From Aphanomyces cochlioides (lineage: Eukaryota; Oomycota; Saprolegniomycetes; Saprolegniales; Verrucalvaceae), in contig JAHQRK010000007.1 of assembly GCA_019828595.1 (NCBI GenBank), positions 806,001-870,000 of the forward strand: a DNA stretch of 64,000 nucleotides. Direction: 5' to 3'. The position numbers were made by a program, and so were the translations under genes. Each line of letters begins with the position of its first letter. The first letter of the stretch is position 1. Shown here piece after piece: positions 1 through 11,017 of this stretch. The notes under the pieces were generated by a model. That model was not told the origin of the DNA. It did not search any database and saw nothing but the letters and a program-made list of their open reading frames with translations.

Positions 1-211
1 TCAATTCCAATAATTTCCGGATAATGGGGTCGTTCATGCTTTTCGGATAAACTCAGGCAGGAACGCCTTTTTCCAGGCAGAGATGATCCATCTCTGCCTC
101 AACAAGTCCGTTCCTACTTCAGACACATTTTCAAAAAAATCGAAAAAATACTTTTTGATATTTTTCAAAGCAATTCCAAAAAATTCCGGATAACGTTCCT
201 GCCTGGCAGGG
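1..211. repeat. Dispersed repeat, inverted partner of 33249-33400
   Basis: This segment is the reverse complement of 33249-33400 with only scattered differences, apart from about 60 extra bases here (roughly 60-125). Both copies carry the terminal motif ATTTCCGGATAATGGGGTCG and an internal TTCCGGATAACGTTCCTGCC. The window starts inside or at the edge of the repeat, so its true end is unknown. Both copies can be read as a short peptide containing KNIKKYFFDF, but nothing else supports coding. It is probably a short non-autonomous mobile or fold-back element; the class is not determined. Confidence 0.7.
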
Positions 212-385
212 ATGGATTTCTTCCCCGACCCAGGCCCGTACAAAGGCAACAAGGTGCGAGTCGGCATCATCCTCGTCACTGTCGTGTTCGTCGAGCAACT
301 CACGGCAGAGCCTCATACATCGCCGTCTTTCTAACACCTTGACTGCATGCCGGAGAATGATTTGACGCTCACTGATTTTGACCAT

Positions 386-1077
386 GGATGAAGAGCCGCA
401 ACTTGTTGTCTGAACTTGAAAGGGGTTTCAGAGTACAAGAATACATAAAGCAACGTGATTGGCTATTATTAGGACAAATCTTGAACTTGTTGCCATGAAC
501 TTGTTGCAACTCTGACACCCACTATTATACGATGTATTGCATTCCGTGTTGATCCATTCTGAACCTGGACTGCACACTTAAAAAAGAAAATCCAAGACGT
601 CGTCCACAACACTTTTTAGATGACTTATTGTCGTAGCAGTTGACTTTCTTTGATACATTGTGATTGGTGTAAATCGACTAGCCTCTCATGCCCATTTTAC
701 TTTCTTCGTCACCAGTTCGTCTTAATGCTAGAAGGGGGTTCTGCTCCAAGCCCACAGCTTCACCATCCTAGACTTTGGGGCCACTGGAGCAAACTCCATA
801 CAAGGGAAAGGTCATTGCACTGTGTCAAAGTTGCTCTTGCTGTGCAAGAATACTAAGCTATTTCTGGTAAATATTGTGGCTACAAACTCATTGGTGTGAA
901 GCTCAGTTATTTGCCACTACAATAAGGTGGCGAGATGTACACTGACGACACGAGATCGACCAGCTCTTGTTTAAGGAAGTGCAAGTCGATCCTTGCGGGA
1001 TCCATCGGAGCCGCGGTGGTTAAACGACTCCTCAAAGCAACGCATGCACAGTGTATACTAAATAATGGTATACAAAT
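386..1077. other. Intergenic, no recognisable gene
   Basis: No gene is recognised here. Short ORFs in this stretch look random in composition. The stretch separates the dispersed repeat at the window edge from the Helitron block. Confidence 0.4.
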
Positions 1078-1117
1078 TATACGTGTATAAAGACGTATAG
1101 TGCTCTATACACGTATA
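1078..1117. repeat. 12-bp perfect hairpin near the left edge of the Helitron block
   Basis: TATACGTGTATA at 1078-1089 is followed after 16 nt by its exact reverse complement at 1106-1117. The block is transcribed leftwards, so this hairpin lies past the 3' end of the older Helitron, where Helitrons normally have a terminal hairpin. I could not find a convincing CTRR terminus next to it, so the assignment as the Helitron end is tentative. Confidence 0.45.
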
Positions 1118-1402
1118 AGTACCAGAAAGACGGAATATGTTTGTTTTAGAAATGTAGATTTCTTTCCAGAAGAAAATGCTGTTTTCTTTATGAATTAAAC
1201 AAAGAGGATGTACTCGTGATTGAGTGGAAGTATCACAGGGACTACTGGCGTGGATGATCAAATGTTGGCCGACATGTGCAGTATAAGAACAGTTCATGAT
1301 TGATATGGTTGTAACAGAAGCAGTGTCTGGCTAGACGACAAATGAAAGAGAAGTTCGAGCTGCGTTCAATGAGCGAAGACACATATATTATTTGATATGA
1401 TA

Positions 1403-2036
1403 TCAGTTTTTGTTTTGTCTTTTGGCTGCTTTGTATTCTGTGTCGTTGGTGGCAGATCGTTTGGCTGAGCTGCGTTTTGTAGTTGTGCTTGGCTTTGCTT
1501 CGTCAAAGACATCTTGAGATGTGTCTGTTATCTCGAGAACATGCTCTTCTTTTTCTTCAGTTTGTTTTGTTTGGTGAATGAATGATTTTTGAAGGTTGGA
1601 GACATGCTTTTCGTGGTCCAGGACGTTGCTTAAGAGTGCCTTGGCAACAATTTCCTCTATATTTTTGGAGATAACATGTTTGAACAGTGACGATATCATT
1701 GGTTGACCAAACTTGAATTTTGGCGCGGGCGTCTTTGAATACGGTCAATCGAAAGTAGTACGTTTGCTCCACCAAGTAGGGAAGCTTCTGTACGGTGTCA
1801 AGAGTTTCATCGTCTGCATCCAAGTCGATGAGATAAATATAAGTCCCAAATTTTTCGCCTGTGGCCCTCTTGACAGCATCTTCAATCTTCACAATACGAA
1901 GATGCACTGTGATAATGTCAGATTTGGGTGGCTTCACATCAGGAATAGCTTCACTGATACTTTCAATACTTTCCATTGGCGGTCCAGAAAGACGTGCCAG
2001 ATCAGCTTTCAACTTGATGTTCACTTGAGAGCTCAT
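1403..2036 (-). pseudogene. RPA-like single-strand DNA-binding protein carried by a Helitron
   Basis: Two overlapping frames form one protein. The first (2036 down to about 1730) has an OB-fold-like pattern, with beta-strand segments IITVHLRIVKIEDAV, GTYIYLIDLDADDETL and TYYFRLTVFKDA. The second (from about 1725 down to 1403) supplies a helical segment and a Lys/Arg/Ser-rich tail ending KAAKRQNKN. The frame change near 1715-1735 looks like a single-base indel. A relic of the same gene lies at 4330-4760 in the second Helitron. RPA-like proteins are well known as accessory genes of Helitrons in plants, animals and oomycetes, where they are thought to bind single-stranded rolling-circle intermediates. 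The assignment rests on pattern and position. Confidence 0.65.
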
Positions 2037-2764
2037 TGGAAAATGAGCAATAACCTAGATATCTATTATAGACGGTTACGACCTGTGTGCAGTGACACAT
2101 TCTACTTCTTGGACAGGATATATTGCAGCTTGTTTAATGCTTCGTGATCTGTTAATGGAGGAATGTTGCTAAACGCAGGTGTAGCAGTTGCTGATACTAC
2201 AGTTGTTGACCTTTAACCATTGAGCTCTTTGATTGGAAGGCAAAATAATTAATAAGGTATAATGAATCAATAGATGGAGTGTATTTTATGTGTTGGTGCA
2301 AAAGCTTCTCTGACTTGGAATTGCCGACGTTTGAATTCACGTATTTACGCCCAATCACACACGATTTGGCTGACTATTTGGACACAAAATGCCTCGAGGT
2401 ATTAGCTCTGGATGCTAGAAACCTGGCTTCTTCAGGCAGAAGAGGTCGAAATTGTTGATATCTCGACAATTTTCTCTTCAAGGGGTTCGTCGCATTTTAT
2501 TATGTATTGACACATTTAGACCACAGATTTTCCGACAGATCGATGAATCATTGATAGCTTCCTAAATAATGATCTTTTCTTTGAGTAAAGTCACTCTTGT
2601 GACTTTATGTACATGACATGTCTTCAGTCGGAGCAATGACAGGGATTTCAAATCAACTGTGGGCAGTGCGGCCATCCTTTAACAGAGGTGAAAATGTAAT
2701 TAAAATGTTCCTCTGCCTACAATTTTTTATAATTGATATACTTAATTTTCTATAAAGGCATGAA

Positions 2765-3480
2765 TTGCCATCTAGTACTCGTGGTCTGTTAAAAATTGCT
2801 GACAGTGTAGGCATTATACGTTTGAGGTCACATAAACACAGTGAGGATACGTTGATTTACATATGTGTCAATATCAAACTTGCCTATGAATATTTGTACA
2901 ATTGTGAGAGTCATGAATTTTATGTCTCGATCGATAACGGTGATCTTTTGATGGAAAATCATAACGAATTTTCCACAGTTTGGCTGCTGCGATTCCACTA
3001 TGATAAAATCATACAAAACATGTTTGTTAGACATCGATGCATACTGAAGTGTGTGGATTCCATATCTGAAGCCAAAAGGCCCAATGATATACTTGAAGCT
3101 AAATGATGCCATCTTTAGTTCTTAATGTACAAATGACATTGTGATCAAGTAAGATTCGGATAGCATGACGCTCAAAAGTCTTATGTAACAGTATGGATTC
3201 GTGCAATTGTTCCTTTCGTATGAATTCAAAGTGTCGAGATGCGCTTCTGGCTAGTCTATAGTGACCGATGTATATGAAGCCTTTAACAAATAGGTGATTT
3301 GGATTGTTATCGCAAAGTTCCAAAGCTACTTTGCCACAATTGTAGTGAATCGTGATGTTTACTAATGTCGTAAAGATGTGTTGTTCGGTTGAGTACTTCA
3401 GCCGAGGCGACCATTGAATTGTTGTGTGGTCAATTCTACTCTTGAGTCCAACTAAGGTATGTAACCCTTGCTTGTATACT
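2765..3480 (-). pseudogene. Helitron helicase relic
   Basis: DNA here aligns by eye with 7080-7660 of the right Helitron. Shared words include CATAACGAATTTTCC versus CATAATGAGTTCTCC, AAAATCATACAAAACATGTTT and CATATCTGAAGCCAAAAGGCCCAATG. Stops and indels prevent a continuous minus-strand frame; the fragments seen on either strand are shadows of the decayed gene. It corresponds to the segment between Rep and the helicase Walker A motif. Confidence 0.6.
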
Positions 3481-4329
3481 TAAACTCTATATGTGAAATA
3501 TTGAATTTCACGTAGCTATTTCTTATTCATGATATCCTGTCCTACTCGATGAAGCTTCACGTCAAATATTTGACAGTCAATGTCCATGTGACAATGAGAT
3601 GATGTTATATGTATCAAGACCACCGAATAATGATCTCTAAAACAGACACGCTTGGCTAAACTTTCCTTCAAGTGCCCTAGAGTTTGATAATTATGGCTGA
3701 TATGACGATCACTAAATCACTGTATCATGTTGGCAAAACTACGCTTTGGCCAATATTTGTAGGAACAAAATCACGAAGTACTGTGTAGTATGCTTTTTGT
3801 ATGAATAAGCTCGAATGTGTATTTGATTTTCTCTGTATCAACGGAGTGTATTGATCTGTCTAGTAGTGAAATGGAATTTGTTCATCTTTATTCAAAGATA
3901 AATTTGTACTTGATGTACTCCATAATGGGTATGCACATGTGTTGAGCAGAATGTGCTGCGTCCGATGACCATGACCATGCACATGTATGCTCATTTGCTA
4001 AGATGAATCCTGAAATAATGCTTTTGTTTGATGTAGTCCTTAGTAGGAATCCAATGAGTACACACATCCATGTTCATATATTTAGATGAGTTTTAAATAA
4101 TGCATTATATTTCGAAGGATTAATCATGCGGAAGAGTTATTTGTGCGACCGTAGTCGGTTGGGCAGTGAAGAAATGGTGTTGGGAGTGCTGGCGTCGATG
4201 GTCAGGTGTTGACTGACATGTGCAGTACACGAAGTGGTTTTGTGTTGAAACGGGTGGACAGTAGTATTGCCAGCATTGTCGTTTGAAAAATGAGCCGAGA
4301 GAGCTGCGTTCTATGAGTATGCACACAAA

Positions 4330-4765
4330 TATGCCTTTTGACTGGTTTATATTCAGTTGTATTCGTGGTGGATTATTTGGCTGAGCTGCGTCTTGTCGTT
4401 ATGCTTGGCTTTGCTACATCAAAACATCTTGTGTTGTGTCCGTTGCGTCGAGGACATTCTTCTCTTTTTCTTCAGTTTATTTTGTCTGGTGGATAAATGG
4501 TTTTGAAGCATTGGAACTCACTTTTTGTGGCCCATGACATTGACATTTTCCTCTGTATTTATAGAGCTAATATCCTTGCAATATCATTGATGGGCCTAGC
4601 TTAAATTGTGATGCAGGCTTCTTTGAATACGGTCAATTTGTCTGCATTCAAGTCGACAGAATAAACGTAAACCCTAAACTTGTCGCCTGAGTCCGTCATG
4701 GCAGCGTGTTCTATCTTCACAATACGAAGGTAAAAAGCTGTACTGCGGTAATATTTTATGGGGGG
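4330..4765 (-). pseudogene. Relic of the Helitron RPA-like gene
   Basis: This stretch is a diverged copy of 1410-1900. Shared blocks include GGCTGAGCTGCGT, GCTTGGCTTTGCT, CTTTTTCTTCAGTTT and CTTTGAATACGGTCAAT. Many small deletions remove the OB-fold core. It lies downstream of the helicase in transcription order, as in the left copy, which confirms that the RPA gene belongs to this Helitron family and was not captured only once. Confidence 0.6.
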
Positions 4766-4886
4766 GTCACATCAGATGATGCCACAGTTATTGACATTTA
4801 ACCGATGAGTACTTTGATAAGAAGGCGAAGCAAATGAAAGGGCATCGTAAATCAATTGATGTAGTGTACTGTATGTTGTTATGAGG

Positions 4887-7800
4887 CTAACTTCCAATGA
4901 TTCCTGAATCACAAACGCTGTCTATATCAGATAGTACCGATCGCAAAACAATATTTGGAGTCCAAATGCCAGGATGACCGTCAAGCCGTCCGTCTTCAAC
5001 TAATACATGGATGTTCAATTTTGATGTCACTCTCGAAAAGGCAACATATAACTGTCCATGGGAAAAGATTGGATCTTGTAGGTATAATCCGACGAGATTA
5101 ATCGTTTGCCCTTGGCATTTGTGGATGGTTATAGCGAATGCTAGTCTGACTGGGAATTGTCGACGTTTCAATTCAAATGGCCAAGAATTATTTGGGTTCA
5201 CAATTAAGTCAATTCGAGGGATGAGTACATCTTTATCTGCATGGTCTCCAGAGAGAATACGCGCTTGAATTACGTTGCAGTGCAGAGCCGTGACAATCAT
5301 GCGAGTGCCGTTGCACATACCATTTGCAGGACAAATATTCCTCAACAACATGATAACAGAACCAACTTTTAATTGAAGCTTGTGTTGAGGAAAATTGTTC
5401 ACTTCAAGTGTGTTTAAGAATTCAATAGGAAAGTTAAGCGAAGCACCTTCATCACTTGCAGTGTTCTTGGGATCGGCAATACTATCTGCAGATACATATT
5501 CTCGTATTTCACTTTGTAGAGCGTTCAAAATGGTACAATTGAGTTCATCAACAACGTCATGTTTTGGAGCAAGAAGTGTTCTGCCAGCCAAATATTGCTG
5601 TTGGGTCTTTAAAGTCCAATCTTCATATAGATGATTTTTAGTTAAGTCACCATAAATTGATGCAATGAGGTTATCAAGTCTTGAATTCTGTTTTCGAGCC
5701 AAAATTCGAATTTGAGATCGATTCGAAACACACGCGAAATCGATTTGGTTTCATTTTATCCGGAATATCCGGTAAATGTTGACAAGAACAACGAAAGATT
5801 CCACCATTCGCACATGCAAACGATCATGATCACTGATGTCCTCGAGCTCAATCATGCAGCTCTCTCCATCGTGCTTCATGCACTTTATATGAATTATAAC
5901 AAGAATGTCTCCAAGCTGCGACTTGACGACCTCTTTCACCAGGATCTATCGACCATCGCCAAGTGAATCAAACAATACGACGGCGAGGCGTTGCGAGCCC
6001 AAGGCCACCACGGGCGAATCCACCATACCGAAGGTCAAAAGCCATGGTTCACACACTACACTGATTGTAACCCGCCATTCCTGGACGACGTCAAGTTTGC
6101 ATTTCATCGAGAATTCAAATAGACGGAAGAATCGATGATCTCGAGTAGATACTACAGGCTACTAATTTTGATTAGTACATACTAAAATCAGGGAAAATAC
6201 ACCGAAACACACGCTCAAAACACACATGAATCGATTTGCGATTTCGATTTAATCGCTGCGCGATTCGAATTTCGAATCGAAAGGACAATATCGTCCATGT
6301 ATTCCATAGCAATGCCATCTGGAATTCCATTGATATGTGGGGCAGATCCTTCGCCGATTGAAACTAAATATTCTGCAAATTCTTTCATTTCTACAATTCT
6401 TTCCATTGCCAGGTTTGGATTGAGTAGTCTCATATTTACACTCAAGCGTACACGATTTGGTTGAATATATGGCCACAGATAGCTTCGAGATAAGATAGCT
6501 CTGGCTGCTGCCGATTCGTCTTCTCCTGGCAGAACTGGTAGAAGCTGTTTGAAATCTCCAGAGAAAATTACAATTTTCCCACCAAAGGGTTCATTGCATT
6601 TTGTAATGTCTTGAAACATTCGATCCACAGCTTCGGCGATATATCGATGCACCATTGAAATTTCATCCCAAATAATGATCTTAGCTTTGAGTAAAGTCTC
6701 TGTGATATCACTGTTAAGACTATATGTACATGACATTGTTTCAGTCGGAGTACAGATAGGGATTCCAAATCGACTGTGGGCAGTGCGGCCACCCATTAAA
6801 AGAAGTGATGCTAAGCCAGTGGAAGCAACTGCAATTCCTACATGCCCTTGGAGTCGAGCATACGCTAGCAAAATTTGACAAATAAATGTCTTACCCGACT
6901 CTCCTTCACCTTCCAAAAAGTACAAATTGTTGGCTTTCGGATATTCAATCACCGATGAAATGCGATTAAAGAAGCTCTTGTGCTCAAGAGTTCCTTTCTG
7001 GAGTTCGTTCACAATTTTTTGTAATTGGGGTTTTTGAAAGTGGGCATAACTCAACTCTTCATGCAGGAGTGAATTGGCACTTAGTTCTTCTGGTCTGTTG
7101 AATAGTGCTGGTAGTGCAGGCAATAAGTTTGAGATCACATACACACTCAGTGATGAACCCATTGATTTCAAACATTTATCGATATCAAGTAATGTACAAC
7201 CAAGAACTTGTGCGTCAATGTATTCGTGATCATGGGAGTCACGATGTTCACGTGTTAATCGATAGCAGTGATCTTCCGATAGAGAATCATAATGAGTTCT
7301 CCATAATTTGGCAACATCAGTCGGATTGCAGAACGATAAAATCATACAAAACATGTTTCTTAAACTTCGAGGCATACTAAAGTGTGCGGCTTCGTGCAAA
7401 GATCGGTCCCATTCCATATCTGAAGCCAAAAGACCCAATGAAATACACGCTTCTTTATTTGAAGCAAAAAGAACACCATCCACGGTCCTTAAATCTTCAA
7501 ACGACTTTGGACACTCTTTGTAGTTCAGTAAAATTCGGAGAGCATGACGCTCAAAATCTCTTGGATTGACAGTGTGAATTCGTGCAATTGTTTTTGTCAT
7601 GTGAATTCGAGGTGTCCAGTCACGTTTCTGGCTGTTCCACACAAAATGGTCTGTGACATCAATGTATTTCAAGTTTTTAACGTTTGGATGATTTGGATTG
7701 TTGTGGCAAAGTTTAAAGAATTGAGTAAGTTTTGTGGCTCGGCCACGATTACAAATATTCTCTGGTTTTTCGTCTTCGCACCATTGAACGGCTTGTTTAC

Positions 7801-10197
7801 CACATAGATGGACAGGCAAAATCTCAACAGAGTGACTACTCCAATGTGTTTCGAAACCAAAATTTCGCCAAATGGCTTCTGTCGATGATACGTATCGCAT
7901 GGATTCATGAAGCGTAATTTCGTCATTAATATCTACTTCAATGTCGGCACGGTCGGGACCTGCACATAAATGTCATTTACTGTTGGTTTACCACAAAGTA
8001 CCTTCGAAGATGTACTTATAGATATACTTAATGGATTTCACAGATGTACAAATTTCGACATTGATATGACAATTATACTTCAAGGATAGTCGAGGACAGT
8101 ATGGCACCACTCGAGAATTTCTTAGATCATCTCTGCGACGTCGATAAAGAGGATAGCCATTAGTGTCAGTACACGTTTCTTCAACAAAAATCTTTGGAAA
8201 ACATTTTTTGTAGTTGCCATCATCTTTAAGACATCTAGAGTCACAATTGTGTAAATGGTGACGTTTAATAATGTCGTAAAGTCTTGGTTGTGTTGTTTGG
8301 TTGGGCATTTCAGCCGAGACAAAGCCATCAATTTGACGTGCACGGTCAATTCTATTCTTGAGTCTCACCAAAATATGGGCGTGGGGTAATCCTCGTTTTT
8401 GAAATTCAACTGTATATGTGCAATACTGAACTTCTCCTAGCTCTTTTCCATCCATGATATCCTTTCTTAGCTGATGTAGCTTCATCTCAAACACTCGACA
8501 GACAATATCCATGCGATAATGAGCTAGTGGTTTCGTATCAAGGCCACTGAAGATTTCAATGAACTTTAAAGCATCGTCAATTTCCTTCCAACGCGGGTTA
8601 CATGTAATTGTAATGAACAAATCCGGTTTACCAAATTTCCGTACCAATGCCATGGAGTTTTGATAATTACGACTGATGTGACGATCACTTCCACTGTATG
8701 AAGCTGGTAAAATTACACGACGGCCAACATTTGTAGGATCAAAATCTCCGGGCATAGCATCTTGGACATTGCTGTATAAATCAGCTCGAATGCGTTTTTG
8801 ATTTTCTCTGTACCAACGCAATTCATTCATGACTCGTCGACAATATTGATCAGTCCAATACTGAAGTGAGTTTCGTCCACCTTCAGGCAAGGGTGAAAAT
8901 GGTAGTCTTTGATAAAGTTTGTACTTAGTGTACTCCATAATAGTTTATCGTTTGGATGATGCAATATCGGGATCGTGAACCATGTTAAAATCCCACCCAC
9001 TCTCAGCCAGGGGAAATAGAATTGGATATTGCAAAGGTTCATATGAAGCAGCAACTTCAGAAACTTGTTGAATCTTCCCTTGTCGTGGCATCACAACAAC
9101 GTCACGTCCAACAGATTTTAGATCATAATCCATACAAATCGCTACCTCGGCGACTTCAGGAGCATTGTAAGTACGACTGTTTCGTCCATGTCTTGGGCGA
9201 ATACTAACTCGTACATCGTGACGATCGAATGAGTCGTTACCATCATAATTATTACGTAGTTGCTCGACGACATCGGACAAATTCATGAACCTACTCATAC
9301 ATGATTTAATAAATTCTGTGAATATACGATTTGGCAAAGCTATTATGCTTCGTCATGATACTTTGCATACGCCTCATAATACTCATTTGGTGAGGCTCAA
9401 AGTTGAAGGAAGTTGTCATGTTTGCACGAATTAATTCTTGTTAATCTGGTGCAAGGACATAAATTTGTGCGTAATTTTGCGGGTTGGAACCGTGTGGCTC
9501 AAACGCACCAATGTTGTGAATCAACTGTCCTCGAATCTTGTAAGCTGGTGGTCCATGAGGGAGATGTTGCTCTTTAGCACCAATGGAGGTGTAAGCAAAC
9601 AGTGCATTATATCTAATTTCATCTATTAACGACGCCATCGTAATATCAATCTTACTTGCGAGACAGATCTGCAAACATGTTACTTCGAAAGGTGCTCATA
9701 TACCACATCATGTCAGCCTTGAACATCGCCTCGTCACAGGCATTCAGCACATATTGACCATGTTCAACTTGGTCTTTGTACATGTCGAGTCATACAGGAT
9801 ATCTAATTGGCTTAATTTTATTGCTCAAACAGCAAGGGGTTAGTCGTTTATGTCGCTCAGTCGCCCATAGCAGCGCTCCACAATATTCACATCTCGAATC
9901 GTACGATAAGCTAGGTAGAACCTCGTGGTATTGAGTGTTTCTTTCGATCAATATTTCAAGTGGTTGAAATGCTAATGCGTTTTGAAAAGGTTCGGTGTCA
10001 GAGTTTATCGATACATCATGATTTATAGTATGTATTGTTTGTTCAGGTCTAGTAGTTTGCGAGTCATTGTTTATCGATGATTGCGGTGAAGCAGCTTGTT
10101 GAACACTGTGCACATGCAAAGGCACTTCATCCCGACGCCTTTTGTTTGATATGTCATTAATGATGCTTGATTTTGATCGCCTGATTCGTCCAAACAC
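4887..10197 (-). pseudogene. Helitron Rep-helicase transposase, intron-containing and disrupted
   Basis: Rolling-circle transposase read leftwards. The region 10197-9790 ends in a Cys-rich finger (CEYCGALLW ... CC). 9674-9441 and 9337-8945 are conserved N-terminal segments. 8938-7988 is Rep, with FITITCNPRW, the HUH pair in GLPHAHILV, and the tyrosine motif YIYKYIFEG. A 42-nt intron (7960-8001, GT..CAG) then joins Rep in frame to the helicase (7900-6240), which has Walker A GEGESGKT and Walker B IIWDEIS. The helicase C-terminal part follows at 5702-4887 (HKCQGQTI, YVAFSRV). Breaks seen are an in-frame TAA at 8945-8947, a frame change near 9335-9350, and an insertion at 5714-6262 between helicase motifs. 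The short ORF at 10426-10229 may be further N-terminal sequence. Confidence 0.85.
5704..6272. mobile_element. Insertion in the Helitron helicase, with 10-bp direct repeats
   Basis: ATTCGAATTT occurs at 5704-5713 and again at 6263-6272. The 549 bp between them interrupt the helicase exactly between two conserved blocks. The insert has no recognisable transposase. Near both ends it carries CGAAACACACGC followed by AATCGATTT-type words in the same orientation, rather than clear terminal inverted repeats. It may be a small non-autonomous element. The repeat is itself partly palindromic, so the exact junction can shift by a few bases. Confidence 0.55.
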
Positions 10198-10674
10198 GCT
10201 TTATCTATTAATAGTACTTCGTTTGGTATTACTTTGAGGAATTGCGAGAGTTCAAGGGTGTTGTTGATGGTTCAGGGTGTACAGCAGGATGTATTAGCTC
10301 TACTTGATTCGGTAAGTCTAAGCATTTTTGGTAAATAAGTGGTAATTTCATGTCATTTCCTAGTTTGCACAGTTCGATTCCACGTTCCATTTGATAAGGA
10401 GTTGCTCTCGGCTTGATCATTACCATTTACAGTGGGATGCCGTGGTGCTTGGATCCCATCCAGTCCATCTCTTGGAGCCTGTGCATCTTCACTCATGTTC
10501 GATCTACAAAATGTTGAGGCTTCCGATATTAATTTATAATTTACATTGGAATTGGAGCTCGAGGAGTGTGTCCTGTCCTTCGATCCTTTCGGGTCTTCTT
10601 CATTTCACGAGAGAGCAAACGTCCGTGTTGAACAATGTGAACACTGATGAGGAGCAATAGTATTGTCCAATCAT

Positions 10675-10774
10675 ATATTGTCCAGTTGATGATCGGCACA
10701 TAATTTAATCAACATGTCATTCCTCGACGGAATGTCATTGCAGCCCCTTAATATATTGTCCAGTTGATGATCGG
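10675..10774. repeat. 22-bp direct repeat pair beyond the Helitron 5' side
   Basis: ATATTGTCCAGTTGATGATCGG is present at 10675-10696 and exactly repeated at 10753-10774, 78 bp apart. The intervening sequence (TAATTTAATCAACATGTCATTCCTC and onward) recurs in diverged form at about 11020-11070. The repeats lie just past the Rep-helicase start on its upstream side and could belong to the Helitron 5' subterminal region or to a separate insertion. Confidence 0.6.
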
Positions 10775-10809
10775 TATATATTGTTGATTTGATACGAATT
10801 TCCAGACCC

Positions 10810-11017
10810 CGTTCAATCGAATCACGCCGGCGGATCGATTCATCAATCGACGCCATTGGCTAATAAAATTTTTAGGCGATTTTGATTGGCTGAATAAAAT
10901 ATTAAAGAAAGTACAGTTCCCATGAGAGAAAGTACTTTTTTCATTCATCCAATGTATTGGCGCGATTGGAGATTGTTACAAAAAACCAATACAATTCGGA
11001 AATTTCTAGCGAATCCA
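10810..11017. repeat. Dispersed 208-bp repeat, copy 1
   Basis: This stretch matches 26509-26718 in the same orientation over its whole length, from CGTTCAATCGAATC to CTAGCGAATCCAC, with scattered substitutions and small indels. It contains repeated GATTGGCTGA and CCAATGTATTGG words. No coding potential is seen. It behaves like a short interspersed or non-autonomous element; terminal repeats and TSDs are not obvious. Confidence 0.75.

Larger units (their letters stand above)
1100..4100 (-). mobile_element. Degraded Helitron, older left copy
   Basis: This block contains the RPA-like reading frame (1403-2036) followed by strongly decayed DNA that resembles the better copy to its right. The stretch 2340-2600 resembles helicase DNA near 6430-6720 (for example AAATAATGATCTT followed by TTTGAGTAAAGTC). 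The stretch 2760-3320 resembles 7080-7650, and 3340-3960 resembles the Rep region 8260-8940. Gene order matches the right copy, but large parts of helicase and Rep are missing. The two copies are head-to-tail. Boundaries are approximate. Confidence 0.7.
4100..10430 (-). mobile_element. Helitron (Rep-helicase plus RPA relic), right copy
   Basis: Read on the minus strand, the element encodes in order an N-terminal zinc-like region, the Rep HUH endonuclease and a Pif1-type helicase, then an RPA relic. This is the canonical Helitron (rolling-circle DNA transposon) arrangement. The left neighbour is an older copy in the same orientation. The coding region has an in-frame stop (8945-8947), at least one frameshift (near 9335-9350) and an insertion in the helicase, so this copy is no longer autonomous. 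No TC or CTRR terminus was found with certainty, and the limits given are approximate. Confidence 0.8.

Noticed and set aside
34..385. Short minus-strand ORFs at the window start
   Set aside because: They fall in the dispersed repeat and its flank; the similar peptide in the inverted copy only reflects shared repeat DNA.
10391..10660. Plus-strand ORF of 89 codons upstream of the Helitron transposase
   Set aside because: Lies opposite probable Helitron 5' sequence and has random composition.
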